Assembly (NCBI GenBank): GCA_023399095.1
Contig: JAEWQS010000006.1
Location: 1 to 64,000 of the forward strand
Source of the DNA: Bacillota bacterium
GTDB lineage: Bacteria > Bacillota > Clostridia > Christensenellales > SZUA-584
Length of the DNA: 64,000 nt
Reading direction: 5' to 3'
Of this stretch, positions 44,150-53,309 are shown piece after piece (positions within the stretch are counted from its first letter, which is position 1; each line of letters starts with the position of its first letter). The notes under the pieces were generated by a model. It was not told where the DNA came from, searched no databases, and saw only the letters and a program-made list of their open reading frames with translations. The translations under genes were made by a program, and so were the position numbers.

Positions 44150-45245
44150 TTCTTTTGCCTTTCTTTTGAACTTTTCTTATTTTTGCCAGAAACAATAGGC
44201 ATACCGGAATCACAAAGCAGGTCATAAGACCTAAATATGTACCAATATCCTCAACGAATTGTTCATATTTGGCCAAGTCTTTCACAAGGAAGAATATGAT
44301 GTAAGTTATAATCCCAATAATTGTTATAATCATTGACTTTTTAATGTTATTAAAAATACGACTTAAATACTCTGCGATAACAGCAATAACAATGGAGAAA
44401 CCCACAAAAAGAGCGCTAAAACCGATTGTCAGATATAAAATGTCCATCCTTGTGAAAATTACTATCTTTTCAGGAGAAGTATCGCGAATAGCCACAATCA
44501 GAGCATCTTTGAAATTAACAATATCATTGAGTCCAACCTTCATTATGCAGCTTTCGACCAAAAAGATATAAAACAAACCGATAAACATAATTGTTAGAAA
44601 TGCTGTTCTTTTTGCTTTTTTGCCGTTTTTTTTGGTTAGTGGAATAGCCAGCAGCAACTCGATTCCTAAAAAAGGAAATATTGAGTATTTAAAAGCTTCG
44701 ACATAGTTTTTAATTTCAGCTGCATTAAAAAAAGGCTGTATGCGACTAATCTTCCCTTGAGATACCATAATTAAATGCACAAAAATAGCAGTAATAATAA
44801 AAACAACGCCGATGAGCTCTGCCAATCGGCTGACGTTTGTGATTCCTTTATTGGCAATAAAGCAGAAAACAGGTATGCCTATAAGAGGGAAAGACCAAAG
44901 CGGCGTCTGCGGAAAAAAATCCGCCTTAAGAAGGCGGGCGTTCATTGTGACTAAATAAACGACAATGAAAAAAAAGTACATTACATAAAAAATAACAACG
45001 ATGTATGTTGCTGGTTTACCAATGATTTGAGGCGCATATTCAAACAACATCTTTCCCTGAAACATGCTGTTAAGACTAACTATAATCACAGCGGCCACGC
45101 CGAAAATGAGCGCCGTTAATATAAGTGTTATCCAATTTCCCGTTCCTGCGCTCTCAGCCATCACTTTAGGTATCACAATGACGCTGTAGCATGTCAACGT
45201 GATAATGAGAACCATGACCATCTGCCTGTTCGTTATGCTGTTCAT
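44139..45245 (-). CDS. gerKB: Spore germination receptor permease subunit (GerKB-like)
   Basis: The 368-residue integral membrane protein has about ten helices and the amino-acid-permease fold of GerB. It opens with ITNRQMVMVLIITLTCYSVIVIPKVMAESAG, continues with a YVVYFFFIVVYL-like helix and FKYSIFPFLGIELLLAIPL, and ends with CFVIPVCLLFLAKIRK. It likely forms the germinant-binding part of the receptor. GGGTGACGTTTG precedes the ATG at 45245. It is the first gene of the operon. Confidence 0.92.
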   Translation of the reverse strand: MNSITNRQMVMVLIITLTCYSVIVIPKVMAESAGTGNWITLILTALIFGVAAVIIVSLNSMFQGKMLFEYAPQIIGKPATYIVVIFYVMYFFFIVVYLVTMNARLLKADFFPQTPLWSFPLIGIPVFCFIANKGITNVSRLAELIGVVFIITAIFVHLIMVSQGKISRIQPFFNAAEIKNYVEAFKYSIFPFLGIELLLAIPLTKKNGKKAKRTAFLTIMFIGLFYIFLVESCIMKVGLNDIVNFKDALIVAIRDTSPEKIVIFTRMDILYLTIGFSALFVGFSIVIAVIAEYLSRIFNNIKKSMIITIIGIITYIIFFLVKDLAKYEQFVEDIGTYLGLMTCFVIPVCLLFLAKIRKVQKKGKRNAS

Positions 45246-45276
45246 CAAACGTCACCCAAACTCTATTCTTAGGAAT

Positions 45277-45306
45277 TAGTATTGGCTTTGAGATGGCATT
45301 TGATGC
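45277..45306 (-). promoter_or_regulatory. Candidate forespore (sigma-G) promoter of the gerK operon
   Basis: On the minus strand GCATC (45306-45302) and AATACTA (45283-45277) have 18-bp spacing. They match the sigma-G pattern gHATR-18-CATnHTA with one mismatch in each box. The position fits the operon start. Confidence 0.4.
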
Positions 45307-45355
45307 AATGGCTAATTTGACGAGAGCATAATGGAAAGGCATGGCAACATAAAAT

Positions 45356-45396
45356 TAAAAAAGGCCTTGCTCAATCATAAAATGACCAAGCAAGGC
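45356..45396 (-). terminator. Terminator of the two-component/methyltransferase operon
   Basis: A perfect 8-bp stem (45364-45371 with 45389-45396) is followed on the minus strand by six T. It lies 18 nt after the methyltransferase stop. Confidence 0.8.
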
Positions 45397-45413
45397 ATAT
45401 GTGTAAATATTAA

Positions 45414-46025
45414 TTAAACGATAAACGGAATGAATCTTTTTGAGTTTTTCATATAATCACGATATTCATCCCCGAATTCTTCCAGCATGTCTTTCTCCTC
45501 GCGCTTGGCGAGCCGCACGTACATGAAAACCATGACCGGAAACAGAATCAGCAGCGGCAGCGTGGCCCATTCAATCAACATGCCCAGAGAGAGCAACATT
45601 AATCCGGTATATTGCGGATGGCGTATGTATCTGTAGATACCTGATCTAACCAGCAGGCCGGATCCCTTTTCTTTAGACCAATAATGCTTATAAATATGAT
45701 ACCAGCCATTTATGATGAGAATCAAAGCAATGACAGCACAACCGATATTGATATACATGCCAAGATGCCCGACGGAATCGAACAATGTGTGTCCCCATAG
45801 CACGCCTTCCGGAAGAGTTTTGCCTAATATCCATGAGATAATGTACATGCTGAAGGGTATTCCGTGCATTTCAATTGCAAAAGCGATGACGAATGCGATA
45901 TAAGTGCCGATGGGCTTTTTATCCATCTTCCTGTAAAACGGGATAAAGATAAGAACAATACTATAGACAACAATGAAGAAGATGACTCCGAACCAGTTTA
46001 AAAAGTGACTTTCCGTGGTTTCCAT
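45414..46025 (-). CDS. ICMT/phospholipid-methyltransferase-like membrane protein
   Basis: The 203-residue protein has about five membrane segments and the motif GIYRYIRHPQYTGLMLLSLGM, with FGDEYRDYMK near the C-terminus. These are the AdoMet-binding elements of isoprenylcysteine carboxyl methyltransferases and PEMT-type lipid methyltransferases. The substrate is unknown; lipid or membrane redox carriers are possible. GAGGTGTAGTCTA precedes the ATG at 46025. It follows the histidine kinase gene by 100 nt. Its promoter region contains phased CTTAA repeats that could bind the neighbouring response regulator. Confidence 0.85.
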   Translation of the reverse strand: METTESHFLNWFGVIFFIVVYSIVLIFIPFYRKMDKKPIGTYIAFVIAFAIEMHGIPFSMYIISWILGKTLPEGVLWGHTLFDSVGHLGMYINIGCAVIALILIINGWYHIYKHYWSKEKGSGLLVRSGIYRYIRHPQYTGLMLLSLGMLIEWATLPLLILFPVMVFMYVRLAKREEKDMLEEFGDEYRDYMKNSKRFIPFIV

Positions 46026-46096
46026 TAGACTACACCTCACATGATAATATTTGCAGTACGAATTCGTGCCTGCTGAGGTTAATATATCAGTGCAGT

Positions 46097-46134
46097 CTTA
46101 AACCACGATCATTCCAATCTTAAGTTTACCTTAA
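46097..46134 (-). promoter_or_regulatory. Phased TTAAG repeats upstream of the methyltransferase gene
   Basis: CTTAA (TTAAG on the minus strand) occurs at 46097, 46119 and 46130. The spacings are 22 and 11 bp, so all lie on one face of the helix, as in OmpR-type boxes. A possible -10 (TATATT) lies at 46086-46081 with a poor -35, which fits an activated promoter. The last repeat overlaps the end of the kinase gene. Confidence 0.4.
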
Positions 46135-47529
46135 ACTTTTTAGCGTGATGATAAACGAACATCCATTGTTGTTATTTTCGAGGCGAATGCTGCCGCCGTG
46201 CGCGGCAACGATCTTATTCACAATAGCCAAACCAAGGCCGGTTCCTTGTGTGCTTCTTGCGGCATCCCCCCTGACAAACGGATCAAAAATGTGATCGGTG
46301 AGATTGTCAGGTATGCCGCCCCCATTATCGCTATATGATATTTGGATTTCATCATTTTGTTTTGATAAATAGATAACAATATGTGTGCCCTTGGGCGTGT
46401 GCTGCAATGTGTTAGCCGTGAGGTTTTGTATCATTCGCTGCATATGTGTCATGTCAATATCAGCAAAAATTTCTTCTTCGGGAATATGGACTTCGTACGT
46501 ATATCCTGACTGCTCGAGCTGAGGGACAATCTCTCCGATCTGCTGGCGCAAAAACTCGCATACATCTATATGTGAAATTTGAAGCTTGAAATCAGGGCTA
46601 TCCATCTTAGAAAGCTCGAACATATCAATAATCAGATTGTTTGCTCTCAAGCTGTTCTGATATATTGTTTGCAAAAAGGCCCGCTGCTGCTCGTCGTTTA
46701 TATTATTGTCGCGAATCAAAAGCTCAGCATATCCCATCGTGTTGGCAAGCGGCGTTTTTAGATCGTGTGAGATATCCGCGATAAGCTTCTTGCGGTTGTT
46801 TTCGGACTGCTCTTTCATCGCTGTTTCTTCTTCAATCTGCTCGGCCATATCGTTGAAAGCGTCTTGGATGTCTTTGAATTCATTTTTTAGCTTAAAGTCA
46901 ACACGTGTGGAATAATTGCCGTTGCGGAAAAGCTGTACACTCTCGCTTAGTTGACGCAAAGGCTTGATTATGCCAATGGATGATAATTTGGAATAAACAA
47001 AGGTGACGATGGTAAGCATCAACAAATAAAATAGCACAACGGCAACTATCGCGGTCGTTACCCCTTCTGAATCCTTGGAAGCATATTCTGTGTTATGCGC
47101 GATCGCTATATCGATGCGGACTGATGTCGGAAACGTGATAACCAACCAAAAGTTTTTGTTTTCGTTATATGCGATGTTATAACTGTACGGAATGCCGATG
47201 CGCTGACTTTCTGTGAGTAATTCAGTAAGCTCCGACATCGTTAATTGTTCTTGGTCAATCGTATCTATACCTTCTGAAAGCACGATGTTCCCCTTTTGAT
47301 CAATCACCTGAGCGCCGCCACCGTTCTCTATGACGGGGGTAAAGTTAATACTCTCATAGTCGTCCTGCATAAGACTTTGCGCCGTAAAACTATTTTTTTT
47401 CAGCGTCATCTCAAGAACATTGCCCGCGAACGATAGCAGAAAGAACGCACATAAAGAAAGAATGGCGGAGATGATAAACATGAGAAAATAGTTTGCCAAA
47501 AACTGATTGGAGATTTTTCTTTTCATCAT
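46126..47529 (-). CDS. Two-component sensor histidine kinase
   Basis: The 467-residue kinase has TM1 (ANYFLMFIISAILSLCAFFL), an extracytoplasmic sensor of about 120 residues, TM2 (VAVVLFYLLMLTIVTFVYS), a HAMP domain (SVQLFRNGNYSTRVDFKL), an HisKA dimerisation domain with the phospho-acceptor His in ADISHDLKTPLANTMGYAE, and the HATPase domain (QNLTANTLQHT, SYSDNGGGIPD, GTGLGLAIV). It overlaps the response-regulator stop by 4 nt. The ligand is unknown. It may sense wall or membrane stress, but nothing in the sequence decides this. Confidence 0.94.
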   Translation of the reverse strand: MMKRKISNQFLANYFLMFIISAILSLCAFFLLSFAGNVLEMTLKKNSFTAQSLMQDDYESINFTPVIENGGGAQVIDQKGNIVLSEGIDTIDQEQLTMSELTELLTESQRIGIPYSYNIAYNENKNFWLVITFPTSVRIDIAIAHNTEYASKDSEGVTTAIVAVVLFYLLMLTIVTFVYSKLSSIGIIKPLRQLSESVQLFRNGNYSTRVDFKLKNEFKDIQDAFNDMAEQIEEETAMKEQSENNRKKLIADISHDLKTPLANTMGYAELLIRDNNINDEQQRAFLQTIYQNSLRANNLIIDMFELSKMDSPDFKLQISHIDVCEFLRQQIGEIVPQLEQSGYTYEVHIPEEEIFADIDMTHMQRMIQNLTANTLQHTPKGTHIVIYLSKQNDEIQISYSDNGGGIPDNLTDHIFDPFVRGDAARSTQGTGLGLAIVNKIVAAHGGSIRLENNNNGCSFIITLKSLR

Positions 47530-48218
47530 CGCTCTCCATCATATTGGAACTTATATCCGATACCTCGTATGGTTTTAATGTATTGTGGTTTATTGGGATA
47601 AATTTCTATTTTATTTCTCAGGCGGCTGATATGCACCATGATGGTATTGTCGTCAAAGAAGATATCTTCGTCCCAGACAGCACTATAAAGCTGTTTTTTA
47701 GTAAACACGCGCCCCGGACTTTCCATTAATACCTTGATAAGCTTGTATTCTTTTGCGCCGAGCTCGACAAGCTTTCCATCCAATAGTAAACTGCAGCTTT
47801 CCGTGTCCAGCATTAAGCGGCCATAATCAAGACGACTATTATTCTGTGAGCCATAAATGTGGCTGCGCCTTAATACAGCGCCAACCCTTGCGATCAATTC
47901 TGCCATATTAAATGGCTTTACAATGTAATCGTCTGCGCCTAGCCCCAGACCAAGCACTTTATCCATGTCTTCACCACGGGCAGTCAGAAATATCACAGGC
48001 GTGTGATTGCTTGTTTCACGGAGCTTTCTTAAAAGATTAAAGCCATCGAGATATGGCATCATCACGTCAAATATGGCAAGATGAAACGGCTGCGCTTTAG
48101 CCCGTTCTAACGCTTGCAGTCCGTCGCTTGCTGTTTCGCAGGTGTAGCCTTCCTTTTCAAGCTGAAATGCAATAAGATTTTGCAGGTCTTTATCATCCTC
48201 AGCAATCAATATATCCAT
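47526..48218 (-). CDS. OmpR-family response regulator
   Basis: The 230-residue regulator has a complete receiver (EDDKDLQN acidic pair, Asp in LAIFDVMMPYLDG, Thr in FLTARGED, Lys in VKPFNMAEL) and a winged-helix DNA-binding domain (YKLIKVLMESPGRVFTKKQL, IMVHISRLRNKIE). TGGAGGATAT lies just before the ATG at 48218, so a longer frame is rejected. It is the first gene of the operon with its kinase and the ICMT-like protein. Confidence 0.95.
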   Translation of the reverse strand: MDILIAEDDKDLQNLIAFQLEKEGYTCETASDGLQALERAKAQPFHLAIFDVMMPYLDGFNLLRKLRETSNHTPVIFLTARGEDMDKVLGLGLGADDYIVKPFNMAELIARVGAVLRRSHIYGSQNNSRLDYGRLMLDTESCSLLLDGKLVELGAKEYKLIKVLMESPGRVFTKKQLYSAVWDEDIFFDDNTIMVHISRLRNKIEIYPNKPQYIKTIRGIGYKFQYDGER

Positions 48219-48281
48219 ATATCCTCCAGTTAATGACAAATCTAATAATTATATTATAGCACAAAATGTCTTTAAGATGGA

Positions 48282-48311
48282 TAAAAAAGCATCCGCGACG
48301 TGGCGAATGCT
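48282..48311 (-). terminator. Terminator of the TetR-flavodoxin-small-gene operon
   Basis: A 9-bp stem with one G-T pair (48288-48296 with 48303-48311) begins 8 nt after the last small gene. Six T follow on the minus strand. Confidence 0.85.
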
Positions 48312-48318
48312 ACTGTGG

Positions 48319-48453
48319 TTATTTTTTTTTGTTTACCCCGAAAACGGCTCTGGCGCTTTCGGCTTGTGGATCATGCTTGATCTTTTTTGATCTGAACGTG
48401 CCGTCGTCCTTCTTGCCGTTACGTGTGCTTTTCATTTTGTTGCTTTTTCCCAT
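48319..48453 (-). CDS. CPC_1213-family small protein
   Basis: This 44-residue lysine-rich protein begins MGKSNKMKSTRNGKK and has the family core KKIKHDPQAESARAVFGV, which identifies the Clostridia small-protein family named CPC_1213. GAAGGTGTACTCA precedes the ATG. It ends with several Lys. Function is unknown; the HDPQAESAR core may contact nucleic acid or ribosome, which is only a guess. It is last in a unit behind another tiny gene and a terminator follows directly. Confidence 0.82.
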   Translation of the reverse strand: MGKSNKMKSTRNGKKDDGTFRSKKIKHDPQAESARAVFGVNKKK

Positions 48454-48468
48454 TGAGTACACCTTCAT

Positions 48469-48615
48469 TCATCTTTTTGTATTTGGTCCTTGAGCTTGTT
48501 TGACAGTATTGTGCTGTTGATTCTGATTCTGCTCAGAAATACCGTCTTTTTTGTTCATTAATTCGACCTTGTCGGCAGAAACCTTAAGAGATTTATTATC
48601 CTGTTTCCTTGTCAA
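48469..48615 (-). CDS. Small hydrophilic protein of unknown function
   Basis: A TTG at 48615 with GAGGTG 6 nt upstream opens a 48-residue frame rich in Lys, Gln and Asn, ending KQAQGPNTKR. An ATG further upstream (48663) gives 64 residues but has no ribosome site. I do not recognise a family. It lies 15 nt before the CPC_1213 gene and 54 nt after the flavodoxin-like gene, so the genes may share one transcript. It may not be expressed. Confidence 0.45.
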   Translation of the reverse strand: MTRKQDNKSLKVSADKVELMNKKDGISEQNQNQQHNTVKQAQGPNTKR

Positions 48616-48669
48616 TTCTATCACCTCAAGATTAGTATGGAGCATTGGAAGAATTGTATTCATAATTAA

Positions 48670-49374
48670 CTAGAAGGGTTTTTCTCCCGATAACCAGCCC
48701 TGAGCTTCCCAGTGGTTGCGGTCATGCAGATTCCACGTATTCTTCTTCATCATGCCTTTCATTGCTCCAAACACAAGATGCGTAAACAGAGTTGGGTTTA
48801 AGTTATCCATTTTGTTTTTGGCTTTTACGATCTTTTTAGCGAGTATGGCAGTTTCTTTTTGAATGCTTTCTTTTTCTGTAATATCATCCCATTTCATAGC
48901 GGCAACGGTTTTCTTAAAGGTGAATGACCGTTTAACTCCCCAAAATTTTAAGCTGTTTGTCATTGTTTTTGTGGTATGTCCCAGCCCTGTTCCAGCTGTC
49001 GTCGTCATTGTGACGCCAACCTTGTTGAACATCTTGGGATTGGGACGGTGGCTGAACCACATAAAACAAAGATGATCGAGCAGCGTCTTAAGCTGCCCGC
49101 TAACATCCAGCGCGTAAACAGGCGATGTCATAATAATCAAATCTGCTTCTTCCATTGATTTCACAATGGGGCTGATAAACTGCGCGTGCGGGCATTTATC
49201 TTCGCCGCGAACGATGCAAGAGAAGCAGCCATTACAAAAATGCGGCATATCCTTGGGTAAAACGAATTCAGTCGTTTCAACCTGTTCGTGCTTTGATAAT
49301 GCTGCCAATAAGAGTTCTTTACAATGCCATGTGCTTCCGTGACGACTGGTACCGTTAATCACAACAACTTTCAT
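48670..49374 (-). CDS. Flavodoxin-family NAD(P)H-dependent oxidoreductase
   Basis: The 234-residue protein has the flavodoxin-fold FMN reductase start VVVINGTSRHGSTWHCKELL (FMN phosphate loop). A Cys-rich insertion CNGCFSCIVRGEDKCPH follows, as in iron-sulfur flavoproteins, and then MTSPVYALDVSGQLKTLLDHL. A C-terminal amphipathic segment (LVFGAMKGMMKKN) is extra. It likely reduces quinones or other electrophiles. AGAGGTAAATTAA precedes the ATG. It follows the TetR gene by about 11 nt and is probably its target operon. Confidence 0.85.
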   Translation of the reverse strand: MKVVVINGTSRHGSTWHCKELLLAALSKHEQVETTEFVLPKDMPHFCNGCFSCIVRGEDKCPHAQFISPIVKSMEEADLIIMTSPVYALDVSGQLKTLLDHLCFMWFSHRPNPKMFNKVGVTMTTTAGTGLGHTTKTMTNSLKFWGVKRSFTFKKTVAAMKWDDITEKESIQKETAILAKKIVKAKNKMDNLNPTLFTHLVFGAMKGMMKKNTWNLHDRNHWEAQGWLSGEKPF

Positions 49375-49385
49375 TTAATTTACCT

Positions 49386-50033
49386 CTATAACTTATTACA
49401 ATGCTTTTTTAATCCGTATGTTTGATTAAAATGTCGCACATGCTTGGCAATTTGTTTTTTTGCTTGAATGAGTCCTTCAGTATCGTTGTCAAATTTATAA
49501 AAGATAAGAAATATGGGCGCGAAGAATTCCAATGCCAGAACATATGGATCTACCTCAATAAGCAAGCCTTCCTTCATCAAAACAGCGAAAAGCTGTGATT
49601 GAAATTCCAAACTGCTGTCAAAAGAGATTTCGCGGTAGAGCTTTGCAAGCTCTTTACTTCGGTATTGTTCGATCGTGAGCATTTTGCGGAATTTCGTCAT
49701 TATTTCATCACATAAGAAGTATTCGAGGATCTGAATACTTATAGCTTCAAATTGCTCCGGGGACATGGCTTTATACATATTGACTGTTCTCTCGTCCACA
49801 GCAAATGTCTTATCATCGTCTAGTATCAGAATTTTATAAAAAAACTCATTTCCTCTGTCGCAATATTCACGCAGTATGCTATCGAAAATATCCTGTTTGT
49901 TTTTATAATGATTATAGAGAGAGCTTTCCTTAATACCAACCGAACGCGCAATATCTCTTACGGGCACAGAATCAAACCCTTTTTCCGAAAACAGATTTAA
50001 TGCTTCGTTAAGAATCCTTTCCTTTGTCGTCAT
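49386..50033 (-). CDS. TetR/AcrR-family repressor
   Basis: The 215-residue regulator has the N-terminal DNA-binding domain TKERILNEALNLFSEKGFDS followed by VRDIARSVGIKESSLYNHY (helix-turn-helix) and an all-helical ligand domain. GAGGTTTACA lies before the ATG at 50033; the earlier ATG at 50045 lacks a site. A strong promoter with two matching palindromes lies just upstream (50069-50115), so it likely represses itself and the downstream flavodoxin-like gene. The inducer is unknown. Confidence 0.92.
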   Translation of the reverse strand: MTTKERILNEALNLFSEKGFDSVPVRDIARSVGIKESSLYNHYKNKQDIFDSILREYCDRGNEFFYKILILDDDKTFAVDERTVNMYKAMSPEQFEAISIQILEYFLCDEIMTKFRKMLTIEQYRSKELAKLYREISFDSSLEFQSQLFAVLMKEGLLIEVDPYVLALEFFAPIFLIFYKFDNDTEGLIQAKKQIAKHVRHFNQTYGLKKHCNKL

Positions 50034-50068
50034 TGTAAACCTCATTTCACTAAATTGCGCATTTTAAA

Positions 50069-50115
50069 CTAACACTCGTTAGCATCATATTAACTAACAA
50101 GTGTTAGTGTGTCAA
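50069..50115 (-). promoter_or_regulatory. TetR promoter with two palindromic operators
   Basis: On the minus strand TTGACA (50115-50110) and TAATAT (50092-50087) have 17-bp spacing. A CTAAC-4-GTTAG palindrome sits inside the spacer (50094-50107), and a second copy (50069-50082) covers the start region. The copies are 25 bp apart. Confidence 0.78.
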
Positions 50116-50254
50116 GTTTTTTTATTTGAATTATTCATTTATATTTAATTAATAAATGGTTATTTGGTTCAATTATGACTGTATAGCATTTAATTACATG
50201 TGTATTTTCCTATGCTCGCGGAGAAAATAATGATATAAAAAGGAGGTGAAAAAC

Positions 50255-50455
50255 ATGGCTAACAACAATTCGAATCAGACATTAGTTCCATCGTCCAAGC
50301 AGCTGCTTAACAACATGAAGTATGAAGTGGCGACAGAAGTTGGTGTCAGTCTGAAGCAGGGCTACAACGGAGACATCGCTGCCCGTGATGCTGGCAGAGT
50401 CGGCGGTAATATGGTTAAAAAGATGATCCAGTACGCTGAAAGCAATATGTCTTAA
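50255..50455 (+). CDS. Alpha/beta-type small acid-soluble spore protein
   Basis: The 66-residue protein binds and protects spore DNA. It has SKQLLNNMKYEVATEVGVSL, where the E-V pair lies in the GPR protease cleavage region, and the C-terminal DNA-binding block AARDAGRVGGNMVKKMIQYAE. AAGGAGGTGAAAAAC precedes the ATG at 50255. It stands alone before a strong terminator and should be expressed in the forespore. The protein is somewhat shorter and more diverged than Bacillus SspA-type proteins. Confidence 0.93.
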   Translation: MANNNSNQTLVPSSKQLLNNMKYEVATEVGVSLKQGYNGDIAARDAGRVGGNMVKKMIQYAESNMS

Positions 50456-50480
50456 AGCCTAAGATCATAACACAAATAAA

Positions 50481-50513
50481 AAAAAGAAGGGTGAATCACT
50501 CTTCTTTTTTTGT
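50481..50513. terminator. Bidirectional terminator between SASP gene and eno
   Basis: A 13-bp stem including A/T runs on both sides (about 50483-50495 with 50499-50511) ends with a long T tract on each strand. It lies between the SASP gene end and the eno stop. Confidence 0.85.
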
Positions 50514-50517
50514 TAGT

Positions 50518-51843
<1,326 letters not shown>

Positions 51844-51934
51844 TTAATAAATAACAGTATTACCAGCCGTTTCAATTTAATTCTACGATATTTATGTGAA
51901 AGAAAACAAGAGATATTTCCAGAAAGATATAATA

Positions 51935-51961
51935 AACAAAGGATCTCCCAATAGGAGACCC
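51935..51961 (-). terminator. Terminator of small SASP gene
   Basis: An 8-bp stem with one G-T pair (51941-51948 with 51954-51961) lies 16 nt after the SASP stop. T-rich sequence follows on the minus strand. Confidence 0.65.
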
Positions 51962-51977
51962 TCTGCTGAAATGGAGG

Positions 51978-52142
51978 TTATGTCCGTGACTTTTCGGCCA
52001 TCTCGATCGCCTCACGAACAATATTACCGCAATTTCTCGATGAAACACTGCCCCATCCTTCGCTTGCTACGATATCATCAACACCAAGCCGCTTTGCAAT
52101 ATCTTGTTTCAGGGCTTCTGACATTACCTTGTGTCTAGACAT
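51978..52142 (-). CDS. Short alpha/beta-type small acid-soluble spore protein
   Basis: This 54-residue gene is read ATG at 52142 to TAA at 51978. It encodes MSRHKVMSEALKQDIAKRLG, then EGWGSVSSRNCGNIVREAIE. This is the short alpha/beta SASP type of Clostridia, with the SR.CGN.V..AIE DNA-binding block. AGGAGG lies 7 nt before the ATG. It should coat DNA in the spore. A GAATACTA element about 45 bp upstream resembles a sigma-G -10 box, but no clear -35 is found. Confidence 0.87.
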   Translation of the reverse strand: MSRHKVMSEALKQDIAKRLGVDDIVASEGWGSVSSRNCGNIVREAIEMAEKSRT

Positions 52143-52292
52143 TTACATACCTCCTATCCATATTCACGGCCTAACGCCGCTAAGAATAGTATTCCCCGTT
52201 TTGTTATCACTAGCTTGTAAACATGAAGCAACAAATTCACTATATTGCCTGGGCATAGAAGCCCAAGCAGCACTGACTAATTCTGTTATTGC

Positions 52293-52841
52293 CTAAATAA
52301 TAAAGAAATATGAAACAAAAGCCGCAAGAGCAGAACCGATCACATTAAAGATCATATCAAGGTCAGTATCCTTGAGATTTTTCTGCATTTTTGTATGCTT
52401 TGTCTTATCAAATAAGAATTCAATGATCTCAAATACTGCGCCGATGGCTATTCCCAGCACAAAAACAAATATAACAGCATACAGTTTGGGAGTAATAACT
52501 GGTTTCAAAATTTTATCAATCAAAGAGTAAAAGAAAAGCGCGTAAGAAAACGAACCATATGCGTGAAGATATCGGTCAAACACCATTGATCTCATAAATA
52601 GATTTTTATAGTAACCAAAAAACGTCTGGATAAATATCGATATCATCACCAAAACAAGTATAAGCTTTGACACATCGATCCCAAAGAAAATATCTGCAAG
52701 AACATAGAGAAAAAACAGAAGTGAACTCGTTAAAGTAGCCTGTAAAAGAAGCTTGTTTTTTTGTATTGCAAATGAATAAATGATAAAAGCTTCTATCAAC
52801 GCATAAGCAATAAAAAAAACGATGAATATAGTAAGCCTCAT
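52293..52841 (-). CDS. DUF2238-like membrane protein (YjdF family)
   Basis: The 182-residue protein has about six hydrophobic segments and family-type features FDRYLHAYGSFSYALFFYSL, GIAIGAVFEIIEFLFDKT and DTDLDMIFNVIGSALAAF, which resemble the DUF2238/YjdF integral membrane family (DRxxH, FExxE, DxxxDMxxxxxGA). Function is unknown. Only a weak AGGGT ribosome site precedes the ATG. It stands alone. Confidence 0.7.
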   Translation of the reverse strand: MRLTIFIVFFIAYALIEAFIIYSFAIQKNKLLLQATLTSSLLFFLYVLADIFFGIDVSKLILVLVMISIFIQTFFGYYKNLFMRSMVFDRYLHAYGSFSYALFFYSLIDKILKPVITPKLYAVIFVFVLGIAIGAVFEIIEFLFDKTKHTKMQKNLKDTDLDMIFNVIGSALAAFVSYFFII

Positions 52842-52957
52842 TTGGTCTACCCTTCGAGTTTTTTGTATCTATCTACTATTATCATTATTAAGCGAAAATA
52901 ATATTCAGTTATAAGTGAAATCCATAGCACACGAAAAGGTTTATTAGGGCGCAGGTT

Positions 52958-52988
52958 AAAAAATACCGGTTCGATTAGGAGCCGGTAT
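52958..52988 (-). terminator. Terminator of tlp
   Basis: A 7-bp stem (52963-52969 with 52982-52988) is followed on the minus strand by six T. It begins about 10 nt after the tlp stop. Confidence 0.75.
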
Positions 52989-52998
52989 GAAAAGGCGT

Positions 52999-53235
52999 CT
53001 ATTCTTTTTTCTGAGCTTTTGCTTCATCGCGTATTTCTGAACGCATGCCATCTAGCGCTTGCCTTCTTCGATCATTCTTTTCGGAAAGCGTCTTCTTCAT
53101 CTTGTCATCAGATGTTTCGGCGATCATTTCATCAGCCGCCTCCATATTCTGAATCGTATAATTGATATTTCTCTGTATGTTCTCCACGTTATCTTCGCGA
53201 TTATCTGGGTTCGGACGATTATTATGTTTCCTCAT
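52999..53235 (-). CDS. tlp: Small acid-soluble spore protein Tlp
   Basis: The 78-residue protein has the Tlp core NREDNVENIQRNINYTIQNM, EAADEMIAETSDDKMKKTL and RRRQALDGMRSEIRDEAKAQ. Tlp is a minor forespore protein of unclear role. AAAGGAG lies about 8 nt before the ATG at 53235; a longer frame from 53280 is rejected. A forespore-type promoter lies just upstream at 53268-53297. Confidence 0.92.
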   Translation of the reverse strand: MRKHNNRPNPDNREDNVENIQRNINYTIQNMEAADEMIAETSDDKMKKTLSEKNDRRRQALDGMRSEIRDEAKAQKKE

Positions 53236-53267
53236 CAGTATGCTCCTTTTGCATTTTCTTTTATGAT

Positions 53268-53297
53268 TATTATGCAGCAATGAGCATTTTTTTATGT
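53268..53297 (-). promoter_or_regulatory. Candidate sigma-G promoter of tlp
   Basis: On the minus strand ACATA (53297-53293) and a perfect CATAATA (53274-53268) have 18-bp spacing, which fits the forespore consensus gHATR-18-CATnHTA. Confidence 0.55.
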
Positions 53298-53309
53298 ATA
53301 AAATCGCTA

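Noticed and set aside
48266..48493. Plus-strand 75-residue hydrophobic frame
   Set aside because: It is antisense to the CPC_1213-family gene and has no ribosome site.
51896..52138. Plus-strand 80-residue frame
   Set aside because: It is antisense to the short SASP gene, has no good ribosome site, and the minus strand encodes a recognisable SASP.
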